Origin: Thermotoga neapolitana DSM 4359
GTDB lineage: Bacteria > Thermotogota > Thermotogae > Thermotogales > Thermotogaceae
Assembly (NCBI RefSeq): GCF_000018945.1
Contig: NC_011978.1
Span: forward strand, 310,001 to 374,000
Direction of reading: 5' to 3'
DNA: 64,000 nt
Shown: positions 32,670 to 41,464 of the stretch, in pieces
How positions within the stretch are numbered: position 1 is the first letter of the stretch
How the letters are laid out: the number at the start of each line of letters is the position of its first letter
Notes under the pieces: generated by a model
What the model was told of the DNA's origin: nothing
The model's database searches: none
Seen by the model: the letters and a program-made list of their open reading frames with translations, nothing else
Program-made: the position numbers and the translations under genes

Positions 32670-34676
32670 TTAGAATAACCTCTCATTACCTTTGAAGAAC
32701 ACCGGGATAACATCGAGAGGTGCTTTTACTTCTATCCATTGTCCCCCATCATAGGTTTTACTTGTGCTCCTTTCTGTCCAAAAAGTTCCTTTCGGCAAAT
32801 AGACTTTCCTAGTTCTTGCTCCCTTTTCCAGAACAGGGGCGACCAGTACATTCGAGCCAAACATGTATTCATCTTCCACATTCCAGACCACGGGATCATC
32901 CGGAAAATCCACAAAGAGAGGCCTCATCAAAGGAATTCCTTGTTCAATGGACAGCTTCATCTGCTCCACTATGTAGTGCTTCATCTTCTCTCTCAAAAAG
33001 ACGTATTCCCTCAGTATGTTGTAAACTTCTTCACCGTACGACCAGAGTTCATTCGGACCCCCCGTAAGCTCTTCCGGTGGGCAGGTATTAGGATCATCTG
33101 GATAGGGCAACCTAAACCCGTGTAATCTGAAAATAGGACAAAACACACCAAACTGGAACCATCTCACAAGGAGCTCTCTGAACTCCGGATCGTTGGGATC
33201 TCCTCCGTAGAAACCTCCTATGTCTGTTGTCCACCAGAAGATACCCGTCAGTGAGATGTTCAGACCAGCCCTCACCTGTTTCCTCAAGGACTCAAAGGTA
33301 GATGGAATATCACCCGACCAGACCACAACCCCCAACCTTTGACTTCCAAGCCACGCACACCGGATGAGATTCACTATCTCTGTTTCCCCTTCCTTTCTCA
33401 AACCATCGTAAAAAGCCTTGGCGTAGTAAAACGGATATATGTTGCTGACCTCTAAACCGTTTCCAATGCTGTATCTTAAATTCTCGTAAAAGTACGGATC
33501 TGTGTTCTCATAGTGAAACCCTGGCATGCCGAGCTCCGGTTCCGCCTCATCCAGCCAGAACATCTTCACACCGTACCTGTAGTAGTTCTCTTTCACCTTG
33601 TTCCATACGTACTCTCTGGCCTCTGGATTGGTGAAATCCACATGCGTACAGATTCCCCTGAAGGTGAAAATCGTGGGAACCCCTTTTTCTGTCCGTACAA
33701 GCAAATTTCTCTCCACCATTTCCTTGTAATTCTCGCTGCTTATTTCCACGGTGGGCCAGAAGGAAACCAGAAGCTTTACTCCCATCTCCTCGAGTTCCTT
33801 CACCATCCCCTCTGGATCGGGCCAGAACCTCTCATCGAACTTCCAGTCTCCCTGATGAGGCCAGTGGAAGAAGTCTATCACGATGACAGAAAGGGGTATT
33901 CCTCTTTTCTTGTATTCCTGAGCAATTCCAAGGAGCTCTTCCTGATTTCTGTACCTCAGTTTGCACTGCCACAAACCGAGTGCCCACTCCGGCACCGGTG
34001 AGGGTTTTCCTACGATGTTCATGTATTTCTGAAGGATCTCTGCTGGTGTTTTCCCGTATATAACCAGGTAATCTATCTGCCTTGTTGCCTTCGCTGCCCA
34101 GCAGGTGTGGTTCCTGGCTAGTTCAGCCCTCCCGATAGAAGGGTTGTTCCAGATAAATCCATATCCTCTCGAAGACAGAAGAAATGGAACACTGATCTGG
34201 GTGTTTTTCTGTGCAAGTTCGAGAACGCACCCCTTCAGGTTCAAAAAGTCATTGGCGTACTGGCCCATCCCGTAAAATCTTTCATCCTCGAAGGCTTTGA
34301 AGTAAAGTTCGACCTCAAATAAATCACTGCTCAGCGCCCTGTAATTCCGCGCCTTGCGAAGTGCTGCGTTTTTAACCCGATGGTCTATCCACAACTCCTC
34401 AAGCAGAACCTCTCCACTGCTGGAAAGATACCGAACACGTCCATCATTCGCCACTTCTCCTATCAATTCTCCGTTTCTGATGATGGCTTTATCCTCCCCT
34501 ATCCTTATCTCAACTTCGACACCCTCCTGCGGTAACAGCGTCCAGTCCTGGTTCTTTATCTGTCTCCTCCTGGTGGATCTGAACCGCAAACAATCCCTCC
34601 CCCACGGTTCTATCTGGATGATTTCTCCCTCTCCCCTCACAACAAGTTTCCCCTCTTGAACTTTCTCAAAAATCAT
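32670..34676 (-). CDS. GH31 glycoside hydrolase (alpha-xylosidase-like)
   Basis: 668 residues. The nucleophile segment is KMFWLDEAEPELGMPG near residue 383 and the acid/base region VVWSGDIPSTFESLRKQVRAGL near 455, followed by FWWTTDIGGFYGG. The WLDEAEPE form is like XylS/Xyl31-type alpha-xylosidases rather than the KTDFGE form of the YicI type encoded at 61396-63687. There is no signal peptide, so it acts in the cytoplasm on imported oligosaccharides. The ATG at 34676 follows GGAGGAT-like sequence; a frame to 34817 runs back into the upstream permease. It lies at the end of a minus-strand operon with a MalEFG-type transporter. Confidence 0.88.
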   Translation of the reverse strand: MIFEKVQEGKLVVRGEGEIIQIEPWGRDCLRFRSTRRRQIKNQDWTLLPQEGVEVEIRIGEDKAIIRNGELIGEVANDGRVRYLSSSGEVLLEELWIDHRVKNAALRKARNYRALSSDLFEVELYFKAFEDERFYGMGQYANDFLNLKGCVLELAQKNTQISVPFLLSSRGYGFIWNNPSIGRAELARNHTCWAAKATRQIDYLVIYGKTPAEILQKYMNIVGKPSPVPEWALGLWQCKLRYRNQEELLGIAQEYKKRGIPLSVIVIDFFHWPHQGDWKFDERFWPDPEGMVKELEEMGVKLLVSFWPTVEISSENYKEMVERNLLVRTEKGVPTIFTFRGICTHVDFTNPEAREYVWNKVKENYYRYGVKMFWLDEAEPELGMPGFHYENTDPYFYENLRYSIGNGLEVSNIYPFYYAKAFYDGLRKEGETEIVNLIRCAWLGSQRLGVVVWSGDIPSTFESLRKQVRAGLNISLTGIFWWTTDIGGFYGGDPNDPEFRELLVRWFQFGVFCPIFRLHGFRLPYPDDPNTCPPEELTGGPNELWSYGEEVYNILREYVFLREKMKHYIVEQMKLSIEQGIPLMRPLFVDFPDDPVVWNVEDEYMFGSNVLVAPVLEKGARTRKVYLPKGTFWTERSTSKTYDGGQWIEVKAPLDVIPVFFKGNERLF

Positions 34677-34702
34677 CCTCCCCCTCCTTCTCTTTATTCT
34701 TT

Positions 34703-35521
34703 TTATTCTTTCAAAGCCCCGGCAGTGAGACCTGCAACGATCGCTTTTCCCGCGATCAGAGCAATTATGAGAGGTGGTATGGTGTATATCATGCTCCCCG
34801 CCATGAGTTTGTTCCATTCAACCCCGTACTGCCCGATAAACATATATAGCCCGATACTCATTGGTTGGAGACTCCTCTCTTTTATGAAGGCAAGAGGAAC
34901 TATGAAATTACCCCAGGCAAGTAAAAAAACAAGGATAGACACAGACGCTATAGAAGGAGCAGAAAGTGGTAAAATTATTTTGACGAATATATCTGTATAA
35001 CTTGCTCCGTCAATTAAGGCTGCTTCCAAAAGAGCGTCTGGTATTGATATCATATAAGCTCGAAGAATTATGACAGCAAAAGGGACAAGGAAGACCGAAA
35101 TTCCAAGAACTGCTCCCCAAATATTGTTGATCAATTTAAGCTTTGTGAAAATCAGGAAGAGAGGAATAATGACAGCAACATAAGGTAGCATCTGGACGAA
35201 CGTGAAGAATTCGTGGGCAAACCTATTTATTTTCATTTTAAACTTCGATAAAACAAATGCTGACGGTAGAGACAGAAGGAGAGTAATTCCAAGGGTTCCG
35301 AAGGAAATGAGGAAACTATTTTTCATGTAAGGTAAAAGTGTGAGAAACGCTTCTTTGCAATATGCTAATGTCGGATGAGGAGGGAATAGATAAGGTGGTT
35401 TTCTAAAGATTTCTGCTACAGACATAAATCCTCCAATAGCTATAAAATAGAGAGGAAAAACGATCAAAACAACAACCAGGGTCACCACACCTGTCCACTT
35501 CCAACCCTTTCTTTTTCTCAT
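34703..35521 (-). CDS. Sugar ABC transporter permease (MalG type)
   Basis: 272 residues, six membrane helices. The ABC-coupling EAA loop is visible as LLEAALIDGASYTDIFVKIILPLSAPSIAS near residue 162. A short charged N-terminus RKRKGWKW precedes the first helix. It pairs with the permease encoded just upstream (35525-36400). No matching ATPase is in this operon, so a shared sugar ATPase elsewhere must energise it, as is usual for the MalK/MsiK type. Confidence 0.92.
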   Translation of the reverse strand: MRKRKGWKWTGVVTLVVVLIVFPLYFIAIGGFMSVAEIFRKPPYLFPPHPTLAYCKEAFLTLLPYMKNSFLISFGTLGITLLLSLPSAFVLSKFKMKINRFAHEFFTFVQMLPYVAVIIPLFLIFTKLKLINNIWGAVLGISVFLVPFAVIILRAYMISIPDALLEAALIDGASYTDIFVKIILPLSAPSIASVSILVFLLAWGNFIVPLAFIKERSLQPMSIGLYMFIGQYGVEWNKLMAGSMIYTIPPLIIALIAGKAIVAGLTAGALKE

Positions 35522-35524
35522 AGA

Positions 35525-36400
35525 TTATCCCTCCTCAATCTTTACTTTGTTCAAAGCGAAGACTAAGGCTATAACGATTAGAAGCATCAAAATTATGACT
35601 GCTGAGGATTTTCCAAATTGGAATCTATCAAATGCTAGAGAGTAAGATAAGGTTGTGAAAAGATGGGAAGCTCCTCCTGGTCCTCCTTTTGTGATTATCC
35701 ACACAAGATCGAACACTTTCATTGTAAAAATGCAACCAAGAACGAGTGTGGTTAAGATTACGGGTTTCAGACAGGGAAGTGTTATGTACAAAACCTTTTG
35801 CCATCCCTTAGCACCGTCTATTTCGGCACTCTCATAAAGTTCTTCTGGGATTTCCTGCAAACCTGTATAAAGCAGTAAGTAGTTGAATGGTATACCAAGC
35901 CAGATATTCGCAAATGTGATGGAATATACTGCCAATTTTTCGCTGGTAATCCACCTTATAGGTTCTTTTATCCAACCAAGAGAGATCAGTAAATTATTCA
36001 AAAAACCACTGTCCCCAAAGGTCCATCGGAAATATGTCCCACTCACCATAATAGGCATAACCCACGGAACCATAATCAGTGCTTGCAAAAAACCTTTAAG
36101 CGGAAATTCGTAATTGAAAAGAAGAGCAATCCCAAAACCAATTGTCATTTGAAAAAACAATGATAACCCCGTGAAAACAAGAGTATTCTTGAAAGCTCCC
36201 CAAAACAGAGGATCCTTCAGCACCTCTAGGTAATTAGAAAACCCTATATACTTCGCTGTACCTCTTATGTAGGTTATTAGGTTTACATCTTTAAAACTCA
36301 AGAGTAAGCTATAAATGGTGGGATACACTCCAAAAGCAACAACAAAAAGGACAGACGGTAAAAGAAAGACAAAAAGCGCTTTTTTTCTCTTTATTTTCAT
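35525..36400 (-). CDS. Sugar ABC transporter permease (MalF type)
   Basis: 291 residues with six membrane helices and the EAA loop ELYESAEIDGAKGWQKVLYITLPCLKPV near residue 193. The N-terminal KRKKALFVFLLPSVLFVVAFG is a typical start for this family. The coding sequence is notably AT-rich compared with the aro and pyr genes, a sign of different ancestry for the island. It lies between the binding-protein gene and the MalG-type gene, 3 bp from the latter. Confidence 0.92.
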   Translation of the reverse strand: MKIKRKKALFVFLLPSVLFVVAFGVYPTIYSLLLSFKDVNLITYIRGTAKYIGFSNYLEVLKDPLFWGAFKNTLVFTGLSLFFQMTIGFGIALLFNYEFPLKGFLQALIMVPWVMPIMVSGTYFRWTFGDSGFLNNLLISLGWIKEPIRWITSEKLAVYSITFANIWLGIPFNYLLLYTGLQEIPEELYESAEIDGAKGWQKVLYITLPCLKPVILTTLVLGCIFTMKVFDLVWIITKGGPGGASHLFTTLSYSLAFDRFQFGKSSAVIILMLLIVIALVFALNKVKIEEG

Positions 36401-36403
36401 GAA

Positions 36404-36446
36404 CTCCCCTCCCGATAAAATGAAGGGGAGGGAGGATATACCTCCC
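36404..36446 (-). other. GC-rich inverted repeats after the MalE-type gene
   Basis: Directly after the binding-protein stop, two overlapping inverted repeats (GGGAGG-ATATA-CCTCCC at 36430-36446, and CCCTCCC pairing around 36407-36432) could form alternative stems before the MalF ribosome site. This matches hairpins after other binding-protein genes in this window. Confidence 0.55.
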
Positions 36447-36448
36447 CC

Positions 36449-37783
36449 TTATTTTCCTTCCATCATCCTCTTACGGGTGTTGTCCAAAATTTCTCTAGCC
36501 ATTTTCTTATATTTCTCGAATTCCTCCTTTGAGAACAGTTTTCTTATATTAGCTGCAGCCTCTTTAAATGCTTCTTCGGGTGTCTGGACTCCCGTCAAAG
36601 CTCGCTGAATGGCCATAATAACTTCGTGTGATACGTCTGGATACTTGTCGATCCCGCCGACCAAAGGTCTTGGAATAGCGTATTTTGCTTGCTCTATGAA
36701 CGACCTCAGCTCCGGTCTGAGTTGTGCGATTTTTTCTGCGTAAGAAGCTCTCGTGGGAATATGTCCTGTCCATTTTTCATAGAATTCTCCTACTTTCTCA
36801 ACATAGAAGAGTTTCAAAAATTCCCAGGCGTATTTGAGTTTCTCGGAATCTATGGTAGCAGAGATACCGTAGCATTCCCCTCCGAAAGGTACTAGTGCTT
36901 TCATGCCCTTTTTCGGAACAGGAAGAGGAGCTACCTCGACATCACCCAATTCTTTCAACACATCAGGTGTCAGATGCCAGCCAAATTCCCAATTTCCGTT
37001 AACCATCATCGCAACTTCTCCGTTAATGAACCAGATAGTGAGGTCACCCTGTCCGCTCACATTGACCACATCTCGTGGCATGTAGCCTTCCTCCACTAGC
37101 TTGACCAAGAATGAAAGTGCTTCTATTGCTTCTGGTTGATCCAGTTCAAAGAGACTCCCACCATTAGTCCATAGGAACGGCTCGAACTGCCACGTTCCTT
37201 CTTCACTTGCCGTTGCACAGAGAGCAAAACCATAGATTCCGAGTTTTTCTTTGATCTTTTTACAAGCTTCTAGGAGTTCATTCCAAGTTTCTGGCACTTT
37301 TGTTACTCCTGCTTTTTCCAAAAGACTCCTTCTGTAGAAGAGCGCCAGGTTGTTCGTATGTAACTGTAAGGCGTATATTCTGCCATCCTTACTTGTCACT
37401 AATCTATGACCCTCAAAGAAATCAAGCCAGAATTCTTCTCCGAGGTCGTTCATTACCAGATCTGTAATATCTTTGAAAACTCCTGCTTCAATTAATTGTG
37501 GTACCCAAGGGTTGTCAGCCATGATGATTTCGGGCAGTGTTCCTGTGAGTGACTGTTGAAGAATGGTTGGGAGGAGTTCTGCAAAGGGTATATAAACGTG
37601 CTTCACTTCTACTTCTGGATATCGTTTTTGAAACTCCGGAATTAAGACATTTTCAATGAATCGGGCAGTTCCTTCCCCTGGATGGAAGTAATCCTGAATG
37701 GTTATTGTAATCTTTGCTGAAAATAGGAGAGGAGTTAACACTAAAAATGATAGAAACAGTATCAAGAACGTTCTTACCCTCAT
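36449..37783 (-). CDS. Sugar ABC transporter solute-binding protein (family 1)
   Basis: 444 residues with a signal peptide (FLILFLSFLVLTPLLFSA, cleavage near 23) and no lipobox cysteine. The mature part starts ITITIQDYFHPGEGTARFIENVLIPEFQKRYPEVEVKHV, the family-1 binding-protein pattern, with the hinge segment GNWEFGWHLTPDVLKELGDVEVAPLP near 260. It probably binds an oligosaccharide that the downstream GH31 enzyme cleaves (inference from operon). The ATG at 37783 has GGGGGTGG before it. Its promoter region is shared with the divergent cupin gene. Confidence 0.92.
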   Translation of the reverse strand: MRVRTFLILFLSFLVLTPLLFSAKITITIQDYFHPGEGTARFIENVLIPEFQKRYPEVEVKHVYIPFAELLPTILQQSLTGTLPEIIMADNPWVPQLIEAGVFKDITDLVMNDLGEEFWLDFFEGHRLVTSKDGRIYALQLHTNNLALFYRRSLLEKAGVTKVPETWNELLEACKKIKEKLGIYGFALCATASEEGTWQFEPFLWTNGGSLFELDQPEAIEALSFLVKLVEEGYMPRDVVNVSGQGDLTIWFINGEVAMMVNGNWEFGWHLTPDVLKELGDVEVAPLPVPKKGMKALVPFGGECYGISATIDSEKLKYAWEFLKLFYVEKVGEFYEKWTGHIPTRASYAEKIAQLRPELRSFIEQAKYAIPRPLVGGIDKYPDVSHEVIMAIQRALTGVQTPEEAFKEAAANIRKLFSKEEFEKYKKMAREILDNTRKRMMEGK

Positions 37784-37824
37784 GCGACCACCCCCTTAGA
37801 ATGATTGGAAGCTCTTTCTGGTCA

Positions 37825-37906
37825 ATTATATCCACACTAATTCTGCTCTGCATTGTCAAGACAAAATATTGACATATTGACATGATGTTATGACTTTTGA
37901 TATACT
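37825..37906. promoter_or_regulatory. Divergent promoter region in the island
   Basis: Plus strand: TTGACA (37877-37882) and TATACT (37901-37906), spacer 18, about 23 bp before the cupin start. The spacer (37883-37898) contains ATGTTATGAC, related to the perfect palindrome at 43452-43467. Minus strand: a perfect TATAAT (37825-37830) for the binding-protein gene; the only good -35 (TTGACA, 37854-37859) is 23 bp away, too far, suggesting an activator. A perfect palindrome TTGTCAAGACAA (37853-37864) overlaps that -35. TTGACAT occurs twice in tandem. Confidence 0.6.
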
Positions 37907-37928
37907 ACACGCAAAAGGGGGGATTTTA

Positions 37929-38423
37929 ATGATCAGAAACCTGGAAGTTAAAGAGTTGTCAAACGAGCTATTTAAACCGTATGGAAGCGTAATAGATCCC
38001 GAAAAGTTGGAACCAAAGATGAAAGAAGATATTTTCACATTCTGGGATGGCTTGGCAGAGATGAAAGTGGACGGAATTTTAACAGTGGGTTTCTTAGAAG
38101 TTTACGAGCGCTCGAAGGAATTCAGCAAGATGGAGAGACACATCAGAACAAAGGAAATATTCTTTGTCATTGATAATTCCGTGATAGCTCTTGTGGGGAA
38201 ACCCACTCCTGATCAAGATTTTCCAGATCCAGAAACTGTGAGAGCTTTTCTCGTCAAGCCGGGACAAGGAGTTCTGTTGAAAGAGGGAACTTGGCACTGG
38301 ATACCTTATCCTCTTGCAAAAAAAGCAAGGCTTCTGGTTCTTTTCAAGAAAGGCACTCCCGACGAGGATCTTGAAATAAAAGACTTGCTCGAAAAGGGCC
38401 TTTCGTTCAGGATAAATATCTGA
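37929..38423 (+). CDS. Ureidoglycolate lyase (AllA)-like cupin
   Basis: 164 residues, one cupin domain. Features of the AllA family: LFKPYGSVIDPEK near residue 13, MERHIRTKEIFFVIDNSVIALVGKP near 70, and RAFLVKPGQGVLLKEGTWHWIPYPL near 105. The true substrate is doubtful. No allantoin genes are near, and its place before a sugar ABC transporter suggests a sugar-acid or sugar-isomer function. The ATG at 37929 lies after the promoter; an in-frame ATG at 37890 is upstream of the -10 and cannot be used. It is the first gene of the plus-strand part of the island. Confidence 0.75.
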   Translation: MIRNLEVKELSNELFKPYGSVIDPEKLEPKMKEDIFTFWDGLAEMKVDGILTVGFLEVYERSKEFSKMERHIRTKEIFFVIDNSVIALVGKPTPDQDFPDPETVRAFLVKPGQGVLLKEGTWHWIPYPLAKKARLLVLFKKGTPDEDLEIKDLLEKGLSFRINI

Positions 38424-38447
38424 AATTTCCACATAGGGGGGGTTGTC

Positions 38448-39881
38448 ATGAGAAGAGTTTTTCTGGTGCTTGTCCTCTCCATATTCGTGGCAAGCGTACT
38501 AGTAGGGGGTCCTGCGTGGTTCGAAGAGTTCAAAAAGGCGCATCCAAACCTTGATGATGAAGCGCTGAGAAAGGAGCTAGCGAAAACCTATGCCAACGCA
38601 AAGCCTGGAGAGAAGTTCGCAATAGGTTACATAACTTGGGGACTGGCTCAGGAGTATCTCATGATATGCTGGCAGGCCGTAGAACAAGCGTGCAGACAGC
38701 TTGGGCTAGAATTCATAGGTGCCGTGGCGGAAACTGATGCTGCGTGGATAGAGACAACAGAGAACATGATAGCCGCGGGTGCCAAAGCAATAATCTACAA
38801 CTGTCCATCAGCTGCGGTTATGCCAGAACTTGTTAGAATTTGTAACGAAAACAAGGTATTCATGGCTACGTTCTTCGGTTACACTGGTGATTTCCTCCCG
38901 GGCGATTTTGGACCATACTGGGTTCTTGACAACACTCCCATGTCCGATGAACAAACGTACTTCCCGGTCATGATCCTCATGGAAAAAATGAGGCAGAATG
39001 GAAAAACCAAACTGTTGCATCACCAGGCTTCCAAAACAGTTGCCACCGTTTCAACCGTGTACATAAACCTGGGTGTCTTCATGGCTTGGAAAAATTATCC
39101 AGAGATCCAGCTTCTGGGCCACCAGTACGGAGAGTGGACCTACGAAGGAGGAAGAAAGGCAGCTCTCGCCTCCCTCGCCATCAGAAAAGACTACGAGGGA
39201 CTCTGGGGAGCCAACGATTCTCAGACAATGGGAGCTCTGAGAGCTCTCGAAGAGCATGGATTGAAGATAGGACCGTTCACAGCATCTAGGGATATGGAGT
39301 ACAGCACCGCCTTAGAGATTATGAAAGGGAATTTCCTGTGCACTTCAGGTTTCGACATTCCATACTTTGCTGGGAGAATGGTACCCATGCTTTACGACAT
39401 GTGTGTGGGAGAATGGTACCCGCTGCCGGAAGAGATGATACAGGCTCCCAGACTAACTGTTTACGGAAGGCTCGAAGAAATCGAGCCACTTGCTAAAGCG
39501 GCCGGAATCATAGATCATCCGAGTTTCGCCATGGCAGATCCTGGAGAGTACTTCGACAAGATATTGGCGGAGATGAAGAAGGAGAAACCAAATTATCCTT
39601 TCGATTTCAGACTGATGTCGCTTGCAAAGTGTAAAGAACTGGGATTGAAATACGACAGACACGCAGGGGCGGAGCAGTTCGGCATTAAACACCTTGGCCG
39701 GTTCGATTACTACTACCCTGTTCTGAGTCCCAGATTCGGCGGAAGCTTTGAAGCATTCAGAGCTCATGTTAAAGCCCTTCACGAGTATTTCCTCGACTTC
39801 AGCTGGGCGGACACATGGGAAGAAGCCGAAGAGTATGCAAAACGCTTCCCGCCCGAGCTGAAAATTGAACCAGTCTGGTGA
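38448..39881 (+). CDS. Periplasmic binding protein of Rbs-type ABC transporter, extended form
   Basis: 477 residues with a signal peptide (VFLVLVLSIFVASVLVGG). The central part (about 55-340) is a type-1 periplasmic binding fold: FAIGYITWGLAQEYLMICWQAVEQA, ENMIAAGAKAIIYNCPSAAVMPELV, GLWGANDSQTMGALRALEEHG. An N-terminal helical insertion (residues 22-50) and about 130 extra C-terminal residues rich in aromatic residues are not usual for ribose-type binding proteins of about 310 residues. The substrate is unknown; the unusual size suggests an uncommon ligand or a partner domain. A GC-rich hairpin separates it from the ATPase gene. Confidence 0.85.
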   Translation: MRRVFLVLVLSIFVASVLVGGPAWFEEFKKAHPNLDDEALRKELAKTYANAKPGEKFAIGYITWGLAQEYLMICWQAVEQACRQLGLEFIGAVAETDAAWIETTENMIAAGAKAIIYNCPSAAVMPELVRICNENKVFMATFFGYTGDFLPGDFGPYWVLDNTPMSDEQTYFPVMILMEKMRQNGKTKLLHHQASKTVATVSTVYINLGVFMAWKNYPEIQLLGHQYGEWTYEGGRKAALASLAIRKDYEGLWGANDSQTMGALRALEEHGLKIGPFTASRDMEYSTALEIMKGNFLCTSGFDIPYFAGRMVPMLYDMCVGEWYPLPEEMIQAPRLTVYGRLEEIEPLAKAAGIIDHPSFAMADPGEYFDKILAEMKKEKPNYPFDFRLMSLAKCKELGLKYDRHAGAEQFGIKHLGRFDYYYPVLSPRFGGSFEAFRAHVKALHEYFLDFSWADTWEEAEEYAKRFPPELKIEPVW

Positions 39882-39886
39882 TGAAC

Positions 39887-39909
39887 CGGGAGGGGCAACC
39901 CCCCTCCCG
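39887..39909 (+). other. GC-rich hairpin after first Rbs-type binding-protein gene
   Basis: CGGGAGGGG-CAACC-CCCCTCCCG, 9-bp perfect stem with 5-nt loop, no T run, 5 bp after the stop codon and inside the operon. A likely mRNA stabiliser or partial terminator. Confidence 0.7.
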
Positions 39910-39928
39910 TTGATCGGAGGGAAGTTAT

Positions 39929-41461
39929 ATGATGAAAGCAGAAACCCCCTTGCTGGAGGTATGTAACGTCAAAAAGACGTTCGATGGGAGTGTGGAAGCC
40001 CTCAAAGGAGTGAGTATCTCTGTTTTCCCTTCTGAGGTGCTCGGAATAGTGGGAGAGAACGGAGCTGGAAAATCCACCCTCATGAAAATTCTGGCAGGAA
40101 TTTTCCCACCGGATTCCGGGGAGATCTTTTACAGAGGAGTGCCTATTTCTTTTCCCAGGAATCCCAAGGAAGCGGTCCGAATGGGTATCGCTTTAGTTCC
40201 TCAGGAGCAGGGAGTCGTACCTCATTTGAAAGTGTATCAGTTTGCACTTCTGGGTCATGAAGAAAAATTTTCCACAGTATTTGGTTTAAAAAAGAAAGAG
40301 ATGAAGTCTGTGGTTCGAGAAATTTTGAAAGAGTTGAAGATAGACTGTGATGTAGACTCGTATATGTACGAGCTTTCCCTCTCTACTCGCAAACTGGTCG
40401 AGATAGCAAAAGCATTTCTTTCAATTAACCTTGAGTGCGAAGAAGAGAGATACCCTATCATCATTCTTGATGAACCAACGGCTCCACTTGCGATTGAACA
40501 GAGGGAAAACCTGTTCGAGTTTATTATGGAATCAAAAAGAACCGCTTCCTTCATATTTGTTTCACATATCATCCCTGAAATACTCAATTTTGCAGACAGA
40601 GTTTATGTATTACGCGACGGTATGTTAATCGCTCATCATGATTTAAGGAAAGAAGCTCTCACGGAAGAAGACCTGTTCAGGGAAATTGTGGGAAGAAGTT
40701 CTTCCGAGTATATGAGAAGAAGTGCTTTGAAAAAAGTCCAGAGAGAAAGAGAAGAGATCCTCAATGTCCAAAATATTTCGAAGAGAGGCTGTTATTACAA
40801 TATTTCGTTTACTCTGCACCGTGGGGAGTGTCTGGGGCTTTTTGGGGCGTCCGGATCAGGAAAAGCAGATATTTTGCATACGCTAGCGGGAATTCAAGAT
40901 TTCGATGAAGGCATCATCAGAGTTGAAGGTAAGGTGATTAAAAAAGGAGAGGCGCCATATGTGAGACTCGAGAAATACGGAATAGGATACTTCTCCGGTG
41001 AGACGGGGAAAGAATTGTTCCTGAACTGGTCTGTTGCCCGAAATATCTCCACATTGAACCTTGAGAAAGTGACCAATTATTTTGTTATCGATTCTAGAAA
41101 AGAGGAGGAAATCGCGACTCGTGTGGTGAAAAGGTTGAGAATAAAATGCCCTTCTGTTCACACCGAGTGCTATTCCCTGAGCGGAGGTAACAAGCAGAAA
41201 GTCTCGGTGGGAAAGTGGATGGAAAAGAGCCCCAAAATACTACTTCTCGAGGATCCAACCATAGGAATAGACGTGGGAGCAAGAGAGGATATATATGACG
41301 CACTTTTGGAAATGAAAGAGAAGGGTATCTCGATGATACTGGTGAGTGATGATCCGAAGGAGTATTTGCTGCTTTGTGACAGGGTACTTTACATAAAGGG
41401 AGGAAGAGTAGAGAAGGAACTCTTGCCTGAAGAACTGGAGGTCATAATGAAGGAGGAATGA
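39929..41461 (+). CDS. Rbs-type sugar ABC transporter ATPase (tandem NBD)
   Basis: 510 residues with two nucleotide-binding domains. The first has Walker A GENGAGKSTLMK near residue 42 and Walker B IIILDEPTAPL, but its signature is ELSLSTRKLVEIAKA, without LSGGQ. The second has an altered Walker A, FGASGSGKADILH (Ala after the lysine), and a good signature SLSGGNKQKVSVGKWM with LLLEDPTIGIDVG. Such asymmetry is normal in this family. It drives the two permeases encoded next and probably serves the binding protein upstream. Confidence 0.92.
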   Translation: MMKAETPLLEVCNVKKTFDGSVEALKGVSISVFPSEVLGIVGENGAGKSTLMKILAGIFPPDSGEIFYRGVPISFPRNPKEAVRMGIALVPQEQGVVPHLKVYQFALLGHEEKFSTVFGLKKKEMKSVVREILKELKIDCDVDSYMYELSLSTRKLVEIAKAFLSINLECEEERYPIIILDEPTAPLAIEQRENLFEFIMESKRTASFIFVSHIIPEILNFADRVYVLRDGMLIAHHDLRKEALTEEDLFREIVGRSSSEYMRRSALKKVQREREEILNVQNISKRGCYYNISFTLHRGECLGLFGASGSGKADILHTLAGIQDFDEGIIRVEGKVIKKGEAPYVRLEKYGIGYFSGETGKELFLNWSVARNISTLNLEKVTNYFVIDSRKEEEIATRVVKRLRIKCPSVHTECYSLSGGNKQKVSVGKWMEKSPKILLLEDPTIGIDVGAREDIYDALLEMKEKGISMILVSDDPKEYLLLCDRVLYIKGGRVEKELLPEELEVIMKEE

Positions 41462-41464
41462 GGT

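Noticed and set aside
37929-38423. Allantoin/ureide catabolism from the AllA-like cupin
   Set aside because: No other ureide gene is present; all neighbours are sugar transport or oxidation genes, so the family name should not be taken as function.
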